From positions 1 to 52,807 of the forward strand of contig JAEPRB010000262.1 in the NCBI GenBank assembly GCA_016758965.1: DNA of 52,807 nt, read 5' to 3'. The stretch comes from Circinella minor (Eukaryota; Mucoromycota; Mucoromycetes; Mucorales; Lichtheimiaceae). Positions within the stretch are counted from its first letter, which is position 1, and each line of letters begins with the position of its first letter. The notes under the pieces were generated by a model. That model ran no database searches and was not told the origin of the DNA. It was given only the letters and a program-made list of their open reading frames with translations. A program made the position numbers and the translations under genes. Of this stretch, positions 11,346 through 23,832 are shown in pieces.

Positions 11346-13580
11346 TATTCAAGAGCCATAGATAATACATACTCAACCTTTTTGTATATAGACCTGTGAA
11401 AACCGTGAGAATATTTTTTTACATAGTTCGTGTGGCGTACATCTATCCCTCAGTTAAATCCATTCCGTAAATCTTTCAGAATCGAATGTTGACAGCTGTG
11501 ATATTTTAAAAGCGATATGTACAAAATATATGATCATCTAGTAACAAAAAATGTTCCTCACCCTTTTTTGTCGATCGCAGAAATACTAGCTTAATATGAT
11601 GAGATCGTAAGTATATTCTAAAATATACATGCCCTTTCACCAAAATCAATCACAAGCAACTTTTCTTTCGATGCCGATGTACTGTTAATTTTTCCTTTTT
11701 GGCAGCGATGTTCTTGTTCTTGCTGTAGTAGTAGTTGATAATGGTGTGGTAATGGAATAATTTTATAAATAAAAATGCAGACGTAAAGCGTAAAAAAACT
11801 GGTGAAATATTTATCATGAAATATGAACGGGAACCAAAGTGAGAAGTAACTAAAACTATCAATTCTTATTTTTCTCATGAAAAAGCAAAACAGATTCTTT
11901 TTTTTTTATATTATTTCATTTTTGGAAAGAAATTCTTATACAGTAAATGAAATATATTACTTATGTATTTTGGTGTCGTTCGTATAATAAATAGTAGCAC
12001 GTTGTTATCATCGAAAAATCCCTAACGTACGTATATTAAATAAGCTAATTGCTTGACACGGTGAACGATATCTTGAAAGATAGACATTTTAATCAGCATT
12101 ATACACCGCTGCTCAATCTAATGCGTCCAAAATCTCTACTGATATCATTCTTTGACAATTGATTGTAATTGAAATGACATATTATACCCTCCCAGAATAC
12201 AGTAAGAAGACGAAGATGATGATACTACTTCAATAGTGGTGACGACAAAAGATAATCATTATGTTTTAAAGTCGTAGTGAGAAATGTAGCTGATAAGTTA
12301 TGACGCCCCATATTAAAATGTGTAAATAATAAATATATAGCTATCTTCTTATCATTTTATCATTTTATTTTTTGTTCTCGATAGTTGCAGTACGTAGCTC
12401 TTTATATATTTTGTACTTGATAATAATTGTTGAGTTAGATTTCACAAATACATTTTTTTTCCTTTTCCTCTTATGAACATGAATCATACATATCACTAAA
12501 AATCTTTAAGATATACAGTCGCTTGATTCAATTTTAGATTGTGCGATATAATAAGGGTGGAAAGAAAAACAAATCAGTTTAATCGCAATCATGAAGCTTC
12601 GTTTCCCATCAAACTGAATTTATATTAAAAAATTCATAAGTAATAATTTATAAAACTCCATGTTCCGCACAGAATCTTCGAAGTAGGGTTTGCTTTTTTA
12701 TATAAACTTATTATCGAGCATACGTACGAATTTACTTACATAATATGACAGTGTGGCCCACTATATAGCTGTACACTTGGGTTACATATAAATATTAACG
12801 ACCAGATGGTACTAATAATAACTTATTGAATAAGTTTTTTTATTGCATATAGTTCGCTATATAATCAATTTTGTGTTTGTTATTCATTTAAAAAATTTCG
12901 TTTATTATTATAGAAAGTGTTTATAAAAAGAAGTATTCGAGGTTTTTAATTTCACAGTCAATAATTTTGTACTATGTCAGTGCATATTAATCAAAAATAA
13001 GCAATGTAGACATAATATGGAATACGTCCCGTAAATAAAAAAGGAATCGTTTTGTTTTAACTAAGAGAGAAACTGTTTACCAATATATAATCCATATAAC
13101 TATTATGACTCTTAAACTTAATGTATCAACAAGCATCATAATTATAAAAATCTTTTAAGCTCACTTTTAAAAATATAATCCGTATGTACGCTCATTACAG
13201 TATACTTTAATGTATCATTTGTTGTTATGAACTGATTTGACTCTTCGTTTATTACCTTCAATATCAACAGTTTGATTAAGTGGAACGATATCATCATATG
13301 TTGTTTAGATATTGAATTCCTATATTGATGCTATTAGTTTATAATTGATAGTGCCTACAATTATGTATTTTTTTTTAACAAACTCATCTTTGAATGAATT
13401 GATACGTAGAAAGAACAACTTTTACGTTTATTAAATACAATAATTATATAAAAAATGTTAACGACGTTACCCAAAAATAATAAACATGAGTCGGCTGCTA
13501 AGCAACTATTGGTATTGGATATTATTGGGTCTTCCACGAAGACAATCATGGTAAAATAACAATAAAATACTTTACAATAG
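11346..13580. other. AT-rich region with no recognisable gene
   Basis: Only short interrupted frames occur, for example a minus-strand hydrophobic frame at 11618-11878. None shows a recognisable domain. It may contain highly decayed coding relics. Confidence 0.4.
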
Positions 13581-13727
13581 TACCTATATAGAGTCAAAAC
13601 ATAAAGAACCACAAAGAAACTTCTTGAAATAAGAAACATGTAAGCGACAAAGTATCGGTCATTCTCACTCTTCCATGTCGCGCTTGGAATTTTAATTTTC
13701 TCGCCAATGATGAGCACCGGGACCTAG
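13581..13727 (-). pseudogene. Orphan exon-like fragment of a membrane protein
   Basis: A minus-strand frame bounded by an acceptor-like CTAG near 13727 and a donor-like TAG/GTACTA near 13580. It reads VPVLIIGEKIKIP, then a hydrophobic segment containing YFVAYMFLISRSFFVVLY. The membrane segment and splice-like borders suggest one exon of a lost membrane-protein gene. I do not recognise the family and found no partner exons. It lies within the short upstream region of COX11. Confidence 0.25.
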
Positions 13728-13797
13728 AAACGAAGTGTAAACAACTTTCCCATTTTTGACATTTTTTATTAAACCAACTGTTTTGTATATATTCCAA

Positions 13798-14616
13798 ATG
13801 GCTTCGCGATTTGGATTATGTCAACGTATATATGGTTGTAGATTTCTTACTACATCCATTTCAACTCCTTCGGCATTCCGTTCTATTAGTACGCGACCTA
13901 CATTGAGTACAACAACTCTTACAACTCGATCATGGTCAACTGCAGTACGTCAGCAACAGCAATCTTCATTCCTTCAGCAACAACAAAGATTTAACTTTAG
14001 TACCAAGACAATCAGTAACAGCAAAAAGACCATTGAAGGAAAGACAGACAATGTCTCAGCTGGCATGTATGCTGCAGCCATTTTCATTTCCATGTTGGGA
14101 TTATCTTATGCGGCTGTTCCATTGTACCGATTGTTCTGTGCCAGTACTGGATATAGTGGTACGCCTGTAACGGATGCTAATCGATTTGCTAAAGACCGTC
14201 TTGTACCCCTTAATGAGCAGCGACGGATACGTATTACATTTGAAAGCAATACATCTGATTCTTTACCTTGGTCGTTCAAACCCGAGTTACGTGAAATCTA
14301 TGTTGTCCCTGGTGAAACAGCATTGACATTTTACAAAGCAAAGAGTAAAGCAAAGGATGATATTGTGGGTATTGCCACCTACAATGTCACACCTTATCGT
14401 GCCGGTTCTTATTTCAACAAGATTCAATGTTTTTGCTTCGAAGAACAACGATTGGCTTCTGGAGAAGATGTGGATATGCCAGTGTTCTTTTTTATTGATC
14501 CGGATTTCTTGGATGATCCTTATATGAAGGATGTAAATACCATTACTCTTAGTTATACGTTATTTAATGCTAAATATGCTAAACATTTATCTCCCGTACA
14601 ACCTCCATCAGCATAA
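13798..14616 (+). CDS. COX11: Cytochrome c oxidase copper-delivery protein Cox11
   Basis: Mitochondrial inner-membrane copper chaperone that inserts Cu into the CuB site of Cox1. Single exon, 272 aa, starting at ATG 13798. The open frame runs 14 codons further upstream but only from a TTG, so 13798 is preferred. Residues 1-80 are rich in Arg, Ser, Thr and Gln with few acidic residues, as in a mitochondrial presequence. A single membrane segment around residues 100-116 runs into AVPLYRLFC (Cys114). The intermembrane-space domain (Pfam CtaG_Cox11) carries the copper motif CFCFEEQ with Cys211 and Cys213, then VFFFIDPDF and ITLSYTLFNAK. All three family-essential cysteines are present. Confidence 0.95.
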   Translation: MASRFGLCQRIYGCRFLTTSISTPSAFRSISTRPTLSTTTLTTRSWSTAVRQQQQSSFLQQQQRFNFSTKTISNSKKTIEGKTDNVSAGMYAAAIFISMLGLSYAAVPLYRLFCASTGYSGTPVTDANRFAKDRLVPLNEQRRIRITFESNTSDSLPWSFKPELREIYVVPGETALTFYKAKSKAKDDIVGIATYNVTPYRAGSYFNKIQCFCFEEQRLASGEDVDMPVFFFIDPDFLDDPYMKDVNTITLSYTLFNAKYAKHLSPVQPPSA

Positions 14617-15015
14617 AAAAAATAAACCAGATACAAATGTAAATCAAAAAAAAAAAAATTGAATACATTGGCTCTTTATTTTGTAAATAATATTAATAAA
14701 TGTAGAATTATAATAGTATGTTATAAGTATGATAACAATGTAATGCTTTTTGTTGTTCTCGTTGTTTTTAATTTGAAAGTATAGAAAAAAGAAAAAGAAA
14801 TTCGAAGTAAAACAGAAGATTGTATATGTAATGGGAATGATGGTAATTTTCAAAGAACATGAATAGAAGGTTGAAAGATAATGGATGTGAAACTAGTATT
14901 ACGAATATCTTGAATTATAATTATTGTCATTATATACATTAAGTGTAAGAAGAAAAACGGAAGTGATGATAATTTCATAGTAATTAATTGCGAAAAAATT
15001 AGTTTTTTGAATTGA
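14617..15015. other. Convergent 3' spacer between COX11 and the PH protein gene
   Basis: About 400 bp, very AT-rich, shared by two convergent genes. It has AATAAA-like runs just after the COX11 stop (AAAAAATAAACC near 14615) and an A12 tract. No gene was seen. Confidence 0.5.
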
Positions 15016-16391
15016 TCAGTTGGCAGGTTGATTAAATTGGGTAGAGTTACCATCGACACAACTGGTACCTAAGGTAGGGGTTGTCAATATCTGTGGGAAA
15101 CGATCGACTATTGAATCAGTGCTACTATCTGATATTACCAAAGAGGAACATGATTGCCCACATGAAAGTCGATTAGGGTTATTTATGGGTTTAACGTGAA
15201 CATTGCGTCTTGAAGCCAATGATTGTCTTTTTGTTGATGCACTACTACTATTTGTATCAATATTACTATCGTCGTCATTATCACCATCGTTAATAGTATA
15301 CTTATTATCATTATCATTAGTGTTATTGTTATTGATAGTAGTACTTTTCTGTTGCTCGTAAACCTTATTATATTCACTGGGATGAATAATAGGTAATGGG
15401 GGTGCAATGACTACTGTAGGTTCAGTTCCTTGCTGTTGCTGCTGATAATGTTCCTCCTCGTACTGATATTCATCTGGTTGAGGAGGTGGCGCTGGGCTAT
15501 TCGCGCCACTATTTGTGCCACGCATTCCACGAGCAGGTGATTTTGATCGTGGCCAATGATGAAATAGATTGGCAAAGAACCTGTTATCTTTCGCACTTGA
15601 TGAGGGAGAAGATGCTACCGATGATAATGTAGATGTATTCGATGTACGTCGTAATTCACCGAAAGATGATCGATGGCTAGTTGTAGCCGTTGAATAAGAG
15701 CCAACTGAACTAATACTACTTGCACCTAATGATTCAGAAGACCGATGACCTCTCAGAGGTGGTCTTTTACTTAAAGGATAGTGATAATGATGCTGTTTTC
15801 TAGGCATTAAAAATGCTGGTGCAGAAGAACATGATAACGAATTTGTATTAGTATGATGAGAAGTTGTTGTTGTTGGCGCTGGAGGTGTTGTGCTATGCAT
15901 GTCATCCAATCTTTCCAGCCATTTATCTAAAACACTTGTTGAATCATTTAATTGATGTAATTGCAATGCATTAACCCATATTTCTAGCTCTTCCCGTGTC
16001 TCGGCTTGCAAAAACAAATCAGACCGTTCGGATTTATGTTTATCATTAGATAATAATAAAAATGTATTTTGCCGTTGTGGCTGCTTTTTAAGAATCAGTG
16101 GGAGTGGGAGGGGAGTGACATCGGTTACAAGTTGATAATTATCAAGATTTATCACGCACTGCGGGATATTTTCCACCTAAAATAACCATACAATTAAGAG
16201 TGTTACTATTAAGACATTACCAATTGACATAGATATTCATACAATATATATAAATGTACCTCACTCTTATAATACCGAAGCTCATTGCCTTCTAGTACAA
16301 AGAACCGTCGAGCCCAAGACTTGCAGATTCCGTGTCGTTGCTTTAATAGCCATCCTTGCACTTGAGGTGTGTAAGCAAAATTGCCCGACAT
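15016..16391 (-). CDS. PH-domain protein with long Ser-rich tail
   Basis: Two exons, 16260-16391 and 15016-16176, join in phase to give 430 aa. Residues about 12-120 form a pleckstrin homology domain: VQGWLLKQRHG, WARRFFVLEGNELRYYKS, a variable loop, a long insert with FLLLSND, then FLQAETREELEIWVNALQLH with the conserved C-terminal helix Trp. The intron cuts the domain after the third strand. The rest is low complexity: Ser/Thr-rich stretches, SPAR/SPAP proline motifs, a short poly-Gln and Asn/Asp repeats. PH domains bind phosphoinositides or proteins at membranes, so a membrane or polarity adaptor role is likely but inferred. The next gene upstream, also on the minus strand, is a RhoGAP, but no functional link is visible. 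Confidence 0.85.
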
Positions 16392-19300
16392 GGCAACCCT
16401 TTTTTATATCTTTTTTTTTTTTTAAAAAAAAAAAAAAGAATGAATGAATGAATTGAAAAAGGAAAGAAAGAAAAAAAAAGGAAAAAGAAGAAATAAAATA
16501 AATCTCAAAAACAAATTGGATTTTCTAAATATGCTTTTTTATTTATCTGAATATTCTCCCTTCTAACCCATGTCCAGTCTCCTCCCCCCCCCCCTTTTTT
16601 TTTTCTTTTTCTCTTCATCACAAATTAACCATCACCAAGCAACCACAAAACCCTCTTTTACACTCTCCATCCCAAAATAGAACCTTAAAAGATAAACTAC
16701 CCAATTACCCGTGTGCTCTTCATTTAGATCTTACACGCATCCTTGTTATAACTATATATATAGTCATCTTCAAATCTCCTTGTTATTCTTTTGTTATTAC
16801 AACCTATATCTCCTTGTTTTTGCCTATCACACTCAAAAAAGACACCAACAATAACCCAAAGGAAGAGACTTACACTTGTAAATTGACCCCTTATTTTTTT
16901 TTCTGTTATATATCTAATTATACATATCGTATTTAAAATCCCCTTATTTCGTTCACCCCTATCCCCAATTTCTTTTTTTTGCTGCTCCCTTCTTGCAGCC
17001 AACAAATTGGCGCGGTTGGTCTTTCCAGTGGGATTTTATTAATGGATTATATATATATATCTGTTTACTACACCTCTCCTTATAAAGTATAATATTAAGA
17101 GAATGGCATTAAAAAAGAAAAAAAAAACGCGGCCACCTATGATACTCAACGTGGGATTCAGGAGGTGACAAGATTTCTCTTGAAGGGGGTTTCTCTTATC
17201 GAATTTAGTGTTAAAAAGAAAAAAAAATATTGCTCGGAGAATGATTGCATTTGATATTACATGAAATAAAATTTTGAAATCAGAAAGCTATGTACTTACT
17301 GTACTTTTCTACAAATTAAAATATTTATAGTAGTGATTTATATGCTTATTTTCGCCGGAAAGAAATGTGACTTAACAAAAAGAAACGTGAAGCTGTTTTA
17401 TTATTTAATAATTTAATAAAACAAACAGCACCGGTTTCAAATTTGCATTTTAGAGTAATTTGCGTTTGATGCTATTTCAAGTACCTTATAATGACTACGT
17501 AATAATGATAGCGTATACGTATTACTTCTTGTCTCTCATATTTAATTCCAAAATCGCACCACGTAACACTCTCTTCTTTTAAGTGGTTATTCACCTTTTT
17601 CTTTTTTTTTCTCACCTTCTTTCAAAATTCAGTTCCCATAATGTATCTTAATATACATGGTTGTAAATAACAACAATTATAGTAATACTAAAAGAAGGGA
17701 AGGAGAAGTTGAATAGGTATAAAAATGATTATAAATGTATTTATAATTTTTTTTTAAAAAAAAACCTGTTAAACAATACACAATCATCATGCATTCTCTT
17801 TTTTCTTTCTGGGAAAAAAAATGCAGATGTCATACTCTATTTACACGCAGATAGTGATAAAGTTGATCATATTACTACCTAATATATATAAATCGACCCT
17901 CAAGGCCTGAAACTAGTCATTTCTAAAACGAATTTAGCCACATGGTCCGTCGGATCTTGCACTAATCGCTCCCTACTTTTTTTCTTCCTAACGTATTTAT
18001 CCATGGCTACATTTGTTTTTTGATGTCGTCCATGAACGAGATAACTCACCATCAAACATGTGTAGCTTTTGCTTTTATTATTATTATTTGTTTTTACAAA
18101 ACTTGTAATTATAAAGTGTCAATAATACCATGTTCTCATTATAGTGTCTCTAATAAGAATACATGAAAATGCGGCCGAACTTGTGATAACATTGTAGGCT
18201 AATACGAAAAAACTTTTATTTGCGCATAGGAAAAGTAACCAAATAAAACAGGACATAAAATATGACGTATGTTGCCTCTCTTATCTAAATTATCCTAATA
18301 TGCTTAATGTGAGTATATTTTGTTTCATGTAATATTTATATTCACGAGTACTATTATTATTCACTGAAGAATTGAAGAAACCGTATGTTTGATATCTTAT
18401 ATACCTGATCTGTTATATTGATAGTCTTGCTAAACTCAAGTAATATGACTGTTAATTATTTAATACGTAAGTTTGTATATAATAGCAGCATTGTATCAAC
18501 GAAAATATATGTGTACTTTCATTAATAATTTCTACCTGTGATATTTAAGACATCAAATTTTTCGTTACTAAAGCATGAAACTATGATACTCCTGATACAA
18601 CTTACGAGTCAATTAAAAAGTGTGGTATTATTCAAGATAATGATTTTCACTCTGTTTATTTATTATGTACCTGGCTATATAATGCAAGTAGCTTCCGACA
18701 CGTATCTTTTTTTTTTATTATATTACCAACATACATATACATCATAGATACGTTACTAGTGCGCACATTGCTAATAATGTACATAAATAGGTACCGTATA
18801 CGGTTTTTTTTTTCGTATTCTATGGTTACATAACTATATACTTTTTCCCTTTTCCCCAGGATTGTAAGAATACTTGCTTGGCCAGAAGGAGACAAGGAAT
18901 CTTAGTGGTTTTAGGTTATTAGGGGGGGACGTATGTGAAAAAAGGAAATCAAGGGAAAAAGCAGGTTATATATTGACAGCACTAATTAGTATGACAAGAA
19001 TGATCTCCTTTGCTTCTCTTTATCCTTTCGTCCTACATTTGTTGTTATTATGGGATGTGTGTCATTGAAGTAACACCAATGGTAATATTTTTGTTGGTAG
19101 AGTGCCACTTCTTTTTCCGTGGTCATGTTCCTTCTCTCTCTCTTCTACTATATGTGTTACTAAAAACTACTATTATTTACGGATGATAATTATATTGAAA
19201 AAATAGACCTTGATGGAAAGAGCTTATGTTAAAAAAGAAGTAAGGGAGGCAAATAATAAAAAAAATACTACAATGCTCTTTTTTGCCATATATGTCTAAT

Positions 19301-19599
19301 ACACACGTACGATTTATAAGTTCCATTATCATCTAGAATGAATAGTAGTAAACAATAAAGAGTAAGTTTGTGTGCATGTGTGTGTCTGTGTGTGTGTGTT
19401 TGTATTTACGTGTGTGTGATACATAAAAATATACAAGGGAAATCATGTAGATTATTACACACGTAATTGAAAAGTATATACGAAATAAAAAAAAAAAAAG
19501 AAGAGGAGGAAAAGACCCTGTTACTATTTTATAATGGATAATAAAAAAAAAAACAACAATAATAATAAAAGTTTCATTTGCTTTCTTGGTTTTTTTTTT
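16392..19599. other. Long intergenic region upstream of the PH protein gene
   Basis: About 3.2 kb. The first 600 bp have strong pyrimidine/purine tracts (including a C10-T10 run near 16585-16605) and probably form a long promoter or 5' UTR. A palindromic CCAAT-type stretch (GCCAACAAATTGGC) lies at about 16998-17011. A hairpin-forming repeat is near 17390-17430. A GT-rich microsatellite lies near 19370-19420. Small open frames on both strands carry no recognisable domain. Confidence 0.4.
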
Positions 19600-22500
19600 C
19601 TATTCACTTTTTCCAAAATTGAGACTTCTTGCTAGAGCTTTTTTGTCACTACTAATATCATTATCTGAATCATTTCCTATAGGATTGTTTTCAATAATGA
19701 CAGCTGAAGAAGGCATCATATGCGCAGGCATGCCCATTGCAATGGTAGGTGTCTGGGGGCCAGTAGCAGGTGGAGCACGTGATGTTTGTGGTGGTAATTG
19801 AGATTGTGAATATTGGTTAGGTGGTGGTGTTGCTTTTGTATTTGAAGAACTGGAAGCAGCAGTGGCAGCAGCTGGTGGAGTAATTGGAGCCGTAGTAATA
19901 ATAGGGGGTGGTAAAGGTGGCGTAGGCTGTTGTTGTTGCTGTTGGGCAATTTGTTGTCGTGTTACACGTAGTGAATCTTGTCTTGGTGGTACATATTTAC
20001 CCCCTTTACCAGTGGCTTGCATTGAAGAAGGTCGTGAAGAAGTAGGTGTTTCATCAAGAGGGGAGCTCATGATAGGTGAACTTGTAGTATTGTCAGGTGT
20101 TGTTGTAATTACAGTCGGCCGTGTATCAATTGTTGCTGTCACCCCGCGTAAACCTCCGCCTGTCGTTGGTGTAGATGTATTGCTAGAATCATTATTAGTA
20201 TCCAATGCACCTGCTAATGCAGCCATACCAATCCATGTCGCGGCGTCCGACATTTCACTCGCTGTATGATTATCAGTTGAATATTGCGAATCAGGAGATG
20301 CAATCATTGGTTGAGAAGGTCGACGATCTATACGAGGAGGAGTTTCATCACGAGCTTGTTGTGAAGGAGTAGTGACAGTTGCAGAAGATGTAGTAACTGG
20401 TGTACGACTATTGGACGATGTAGGAGTTCCACCACCAGATGTAGTTGTATTAAGGGAAGCAGATCGTGGTTGCTGCTTTGGAGTCTCTGTAGGTACTCTC
20501 TGTTGTTGCGATTGCTGTGGTTGTTGCGGATGTTGTGGTTGTGATGCGCCACGATACATTTCTTGTGATTGCTGTTGTTGTTGTCCTGACTGTGAACTCA
20601 AAGTGACAGGGTGGAGGGGTTGTGTCAGTAGCATTCCTGTGGTTGTATTTGTACCACCACTTCCACTACCACTATTTGACGAAGACAAAGTAGCCGATGA
20701 TGATTGTGCGCTTACTAGTCCTCCTTGTGGAGGTTGTTGATACTGTTGTGTTTGTGTTTGTTGATGAAATTGTTGTTGGGATTGTTGTTGGGATTGCGGT
20801 GTTTGTGGTTGCTGGAAATGCTGTTGAGATTGTTGATGGTATACTTGATGTTGTTGTTGTTGATATTGTGGTTGTTGATACTGTTGTTGTTGATATTGAG
20901 TTTGTTGTTGCTGTTGCTGTTGTTGTTGTTGAGCAACTGCAGCATTATTTTGACATTGAATTTCAGCATTGGCAAATAATGGCTCATAGTAAAGCATCAT
21001 GTCCTCCAATACACAATCTGTACGCCATTCACCGGGGACTTCGGCATGATTATGATCATGGAAAATAGCAGGAGTAAAGATAAGCGACAAATTTTGTAAA
21101 TTCATCTTGTTGACTTGACTTTGTGCATTTACTCTAATATAGCACAATGCAACATATTGTCGTGAGTATAAAAAAAATAGTTCAGACACTTTGATTAATT
21201 ACTATACTAATAATAATAGAAAATAACTTACTTTGCAAGATGCCGAATAAGTACATGTAAAGTATCTCGGTGTATTTTAGGTAATGCAGCCAATTTACCT
21301 TGTAATGCTACTAGTCGTCGCTGTTTTTCAAGCGCTACAATAAAAAAAATTAGTAAATAAATACGAATTCAAAGAAATCAAATTCAAAACACACAAGCAC
21401 ATAAAGTAACTTACTAGCATATTCCATTCTTGTTTGTACACTCAAATTAAATAACGGTTGCTGAAGTTCACGTAAGTAAATCTTGAGGACTGATGCAATA
21501 GTAACGACATCATATTTTGATTTTTCCAAATCGATATCTTGCTCGCCCTGTTCAAATAAATATTTAAGAGACTCTACATTACTTTGTCGACCAGACACAC
21601 GATAAATGCCTTCTTTCTGTAAGCCTCCCATTCGTTCCACTGCTTCAATACATTTCAATACGACAAGTGGGGTGGTTCGATTATATTCCGACGCATATTC
21701 ATCTAGCGACATACCAAATATTAAGTCTATAAAAATACAGAAATTATAAAGTAAGCTAACTACTAAAATACACTTTCCACATGTTATGATAATAACAATA
21801 ACAAACTTTTTTTTTCTACCTTTGGATTTGCCATGATAATGATTTTCGTAAAATATTCTTGAAGGTGATATGTATCTCTTTTTATGATATTCAGTATTAA
21901 AAAGATAAATATCAGTTTGAAAATCAATTTCATCCACTGAACGGATTGTGATATCAGCAACCTAACATTAAAATTAAATTTATTAGTTGGATAATTTATG
22001 ATATCCTCTTTCCAGCTTTGTATTTGTATAAACTTACTCTAGTTTCATCTACAAGCGAAGCTCGTTCTTTCTTTAACATATCACCTAATGCAGATTTTGT
22101 TACATTTGTTTTATCCGTAAATACAGTTTCCACTTGCTAAATATAACGAAAAATTAATATAATTATACAGTGATTAAATTACATGCTTTTCATATAAAGC
22201 AAAAGGCTATTATCAACCTATTATTTACCTTCAATGCTTTGGTAGCAGTCTCAATTTGTTTTTTTCGAAGTCGCTCGAGTATACGAACACCAGCTCGATA
22301 TTCTTCATCTATAATGATAAGACAAATATATTAGAATTATAACATTATAGTATCAAAACACAGGACTTCTACCTATATATACATATATACAACATTATTT
22401 TTACCTGCAGCAATAATTTCAGTTCCTAGTCGAGCGCATTTTGCATTTTGTTTCGTCACATCTTGAACTGCTGCAGCTGCAGTAGCATTAGCAATTTGAG

Positions 22501-23687
22501 TACGCATTTGAGCCATAAAGTTTTGCATACCCTTTTTCAGCGTGGTATCTTTTTCCAATGATGATAAAGAGTCATTATCTGTTGAATGGCGTGGTCGTGG
22601 TTCTTCAGATGAAAGCCGTTTTAATTCTGTTCCTGTTCCATCACGTAAATCCATATCACTACCATGACTTGACATGGGTGATAATCCAGGACCACCAGCT
22701 TGCTGTTGTTGTTGTTGTTGCTGTTGCTGATATTGTAATTGTTGCTGAGCCTCTTTGAGTTCTATGCAACGGTGTGAATATGCTTTGTGCAACTACATTT
22801 TATTTTTATTTTTATTTATTTTTTTTAGGTCGATAGTTATGTATAAATACTCTTTAACAAACAAGGAGTTATTTTCTTTAAATATAATCCTGGATTCAAT
22901 TTATCATTATTATTATTTTTTACCTTTGGTACATCGCGTGAACGATACATAATATAATTTAAATTTTCTTCAGCAAGTCTAGCCTTTACTTTCTTTCGTC
23001 GAGCTTCCTGTGCTTCCTATATATATTTAATTCCCAATAAAATATGATTAATTAATAAAATAGGATGATATACATTTACCAAAATAAAATAAAGAAATTA
23101 TTATTACCTTAACATGTACCAATTTATCGATTTCTGACCACATGCTACGAATAAGATTCTTTCGAATAACAATTGTTTGTTCTATTGAACGTTCATAATG
23201 AAGCGTCGCCCGCCTGAAAGTTGTTTCTGCGTTACCAAAGCAATTAAACATATCTGTTTCTGCTGTAGCATGAGCCTTACTAATTTTACTCAAATGTATA
23301 ACATAACTTTCTTCTGCATTCACTCTAATTTTTTTTTAAAAAAAAAAAAAAACGTTGTGAGCTTTTAGCTTCGGGATTCTTCAACATATTTTGTGTCAGT
23401 TTCTATATAAATATTTAAAACGTACCGCCCTTTCAATAAACTGATGAATCGTTCAAGATCAGATATACTCCATTTTAAAACTCTGTTAATATAATCATGT
23501 TGAGCTTCGATACTTGGTATCTAATTTAGTATAAAGGATGAAAACGAATAAGTATAAATGCATATAATGAATAGTAGAAGAATCTAATATATTATCCGTT
23601 CTTTCGCGTTCTCATCTTTTTTTTTCATCAATGGCTAACCTCTTCGTCTTGTATCTGTGATACACTTCTTCCTCTCGGACGATGCAT
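19600..23687 (-). CDS. F-BAR/RhoGAP protein (Rgd1-like)
   Basis: Eleven exons: 23640-23687, 23426-23520, 23108-23324, 22924-23016, 22405-22792, 22229-22308, 22038-22136, 21820-21961, 21415-21726, 21232-21334 and 19600-21133, giving 1036 aa. Residues about 17-330 form an F-BAR-like coiled coil (IPSIEAQHDY, KISKAHATAETD, AQEARRKKVKARL, EEYRAGVRILERLRKKQIE). Residues about 390-580 form the RhoGAP domain, with FGMSLDEYA, the arginine finger in EGIYRVSGRQ (Arg430) and NLSLIFTPAIF. RhoGAPs switch off Rho-family GTPases, and F-BAR domains bind curved membranes. The Rgd1 family acts on Rho3/Rho4 in yeast. The tail is Gln-, Ser- and Thr-rich with long poly-Gln. A Gln-rich and acidic insert splits the F-BAR coil in the 388-nt exon. 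Confidence 0.9.
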
Positions 23688-23795
23688 TGGTTATATAATT
23701 TTAATGCAAGTGTTTGTATGAAAATGGGGTCGTATAAAAGTATATAATAATTGTATTGTATAAATGGAAAGTATGGAAAGATTGTCTTGAAACGA

Positions 23796-23832
<37 letters not shown>

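Noticed and set aside
13756..13797. Longer N-terminus for Cox11
   Set aside because: The upstream extension has no ATG; its first codon is TTG. The first ATG at 13798 is followed by a normal presequence.
19862..21068. Plus-strand frames opposite the RhoGAP tail, including a cysteine-rich one
   Set aside because: They are antisense shadows of CAA/CAG-rich coding sequence. The minus-strand frame joins in phase to the RhoGAP domain.
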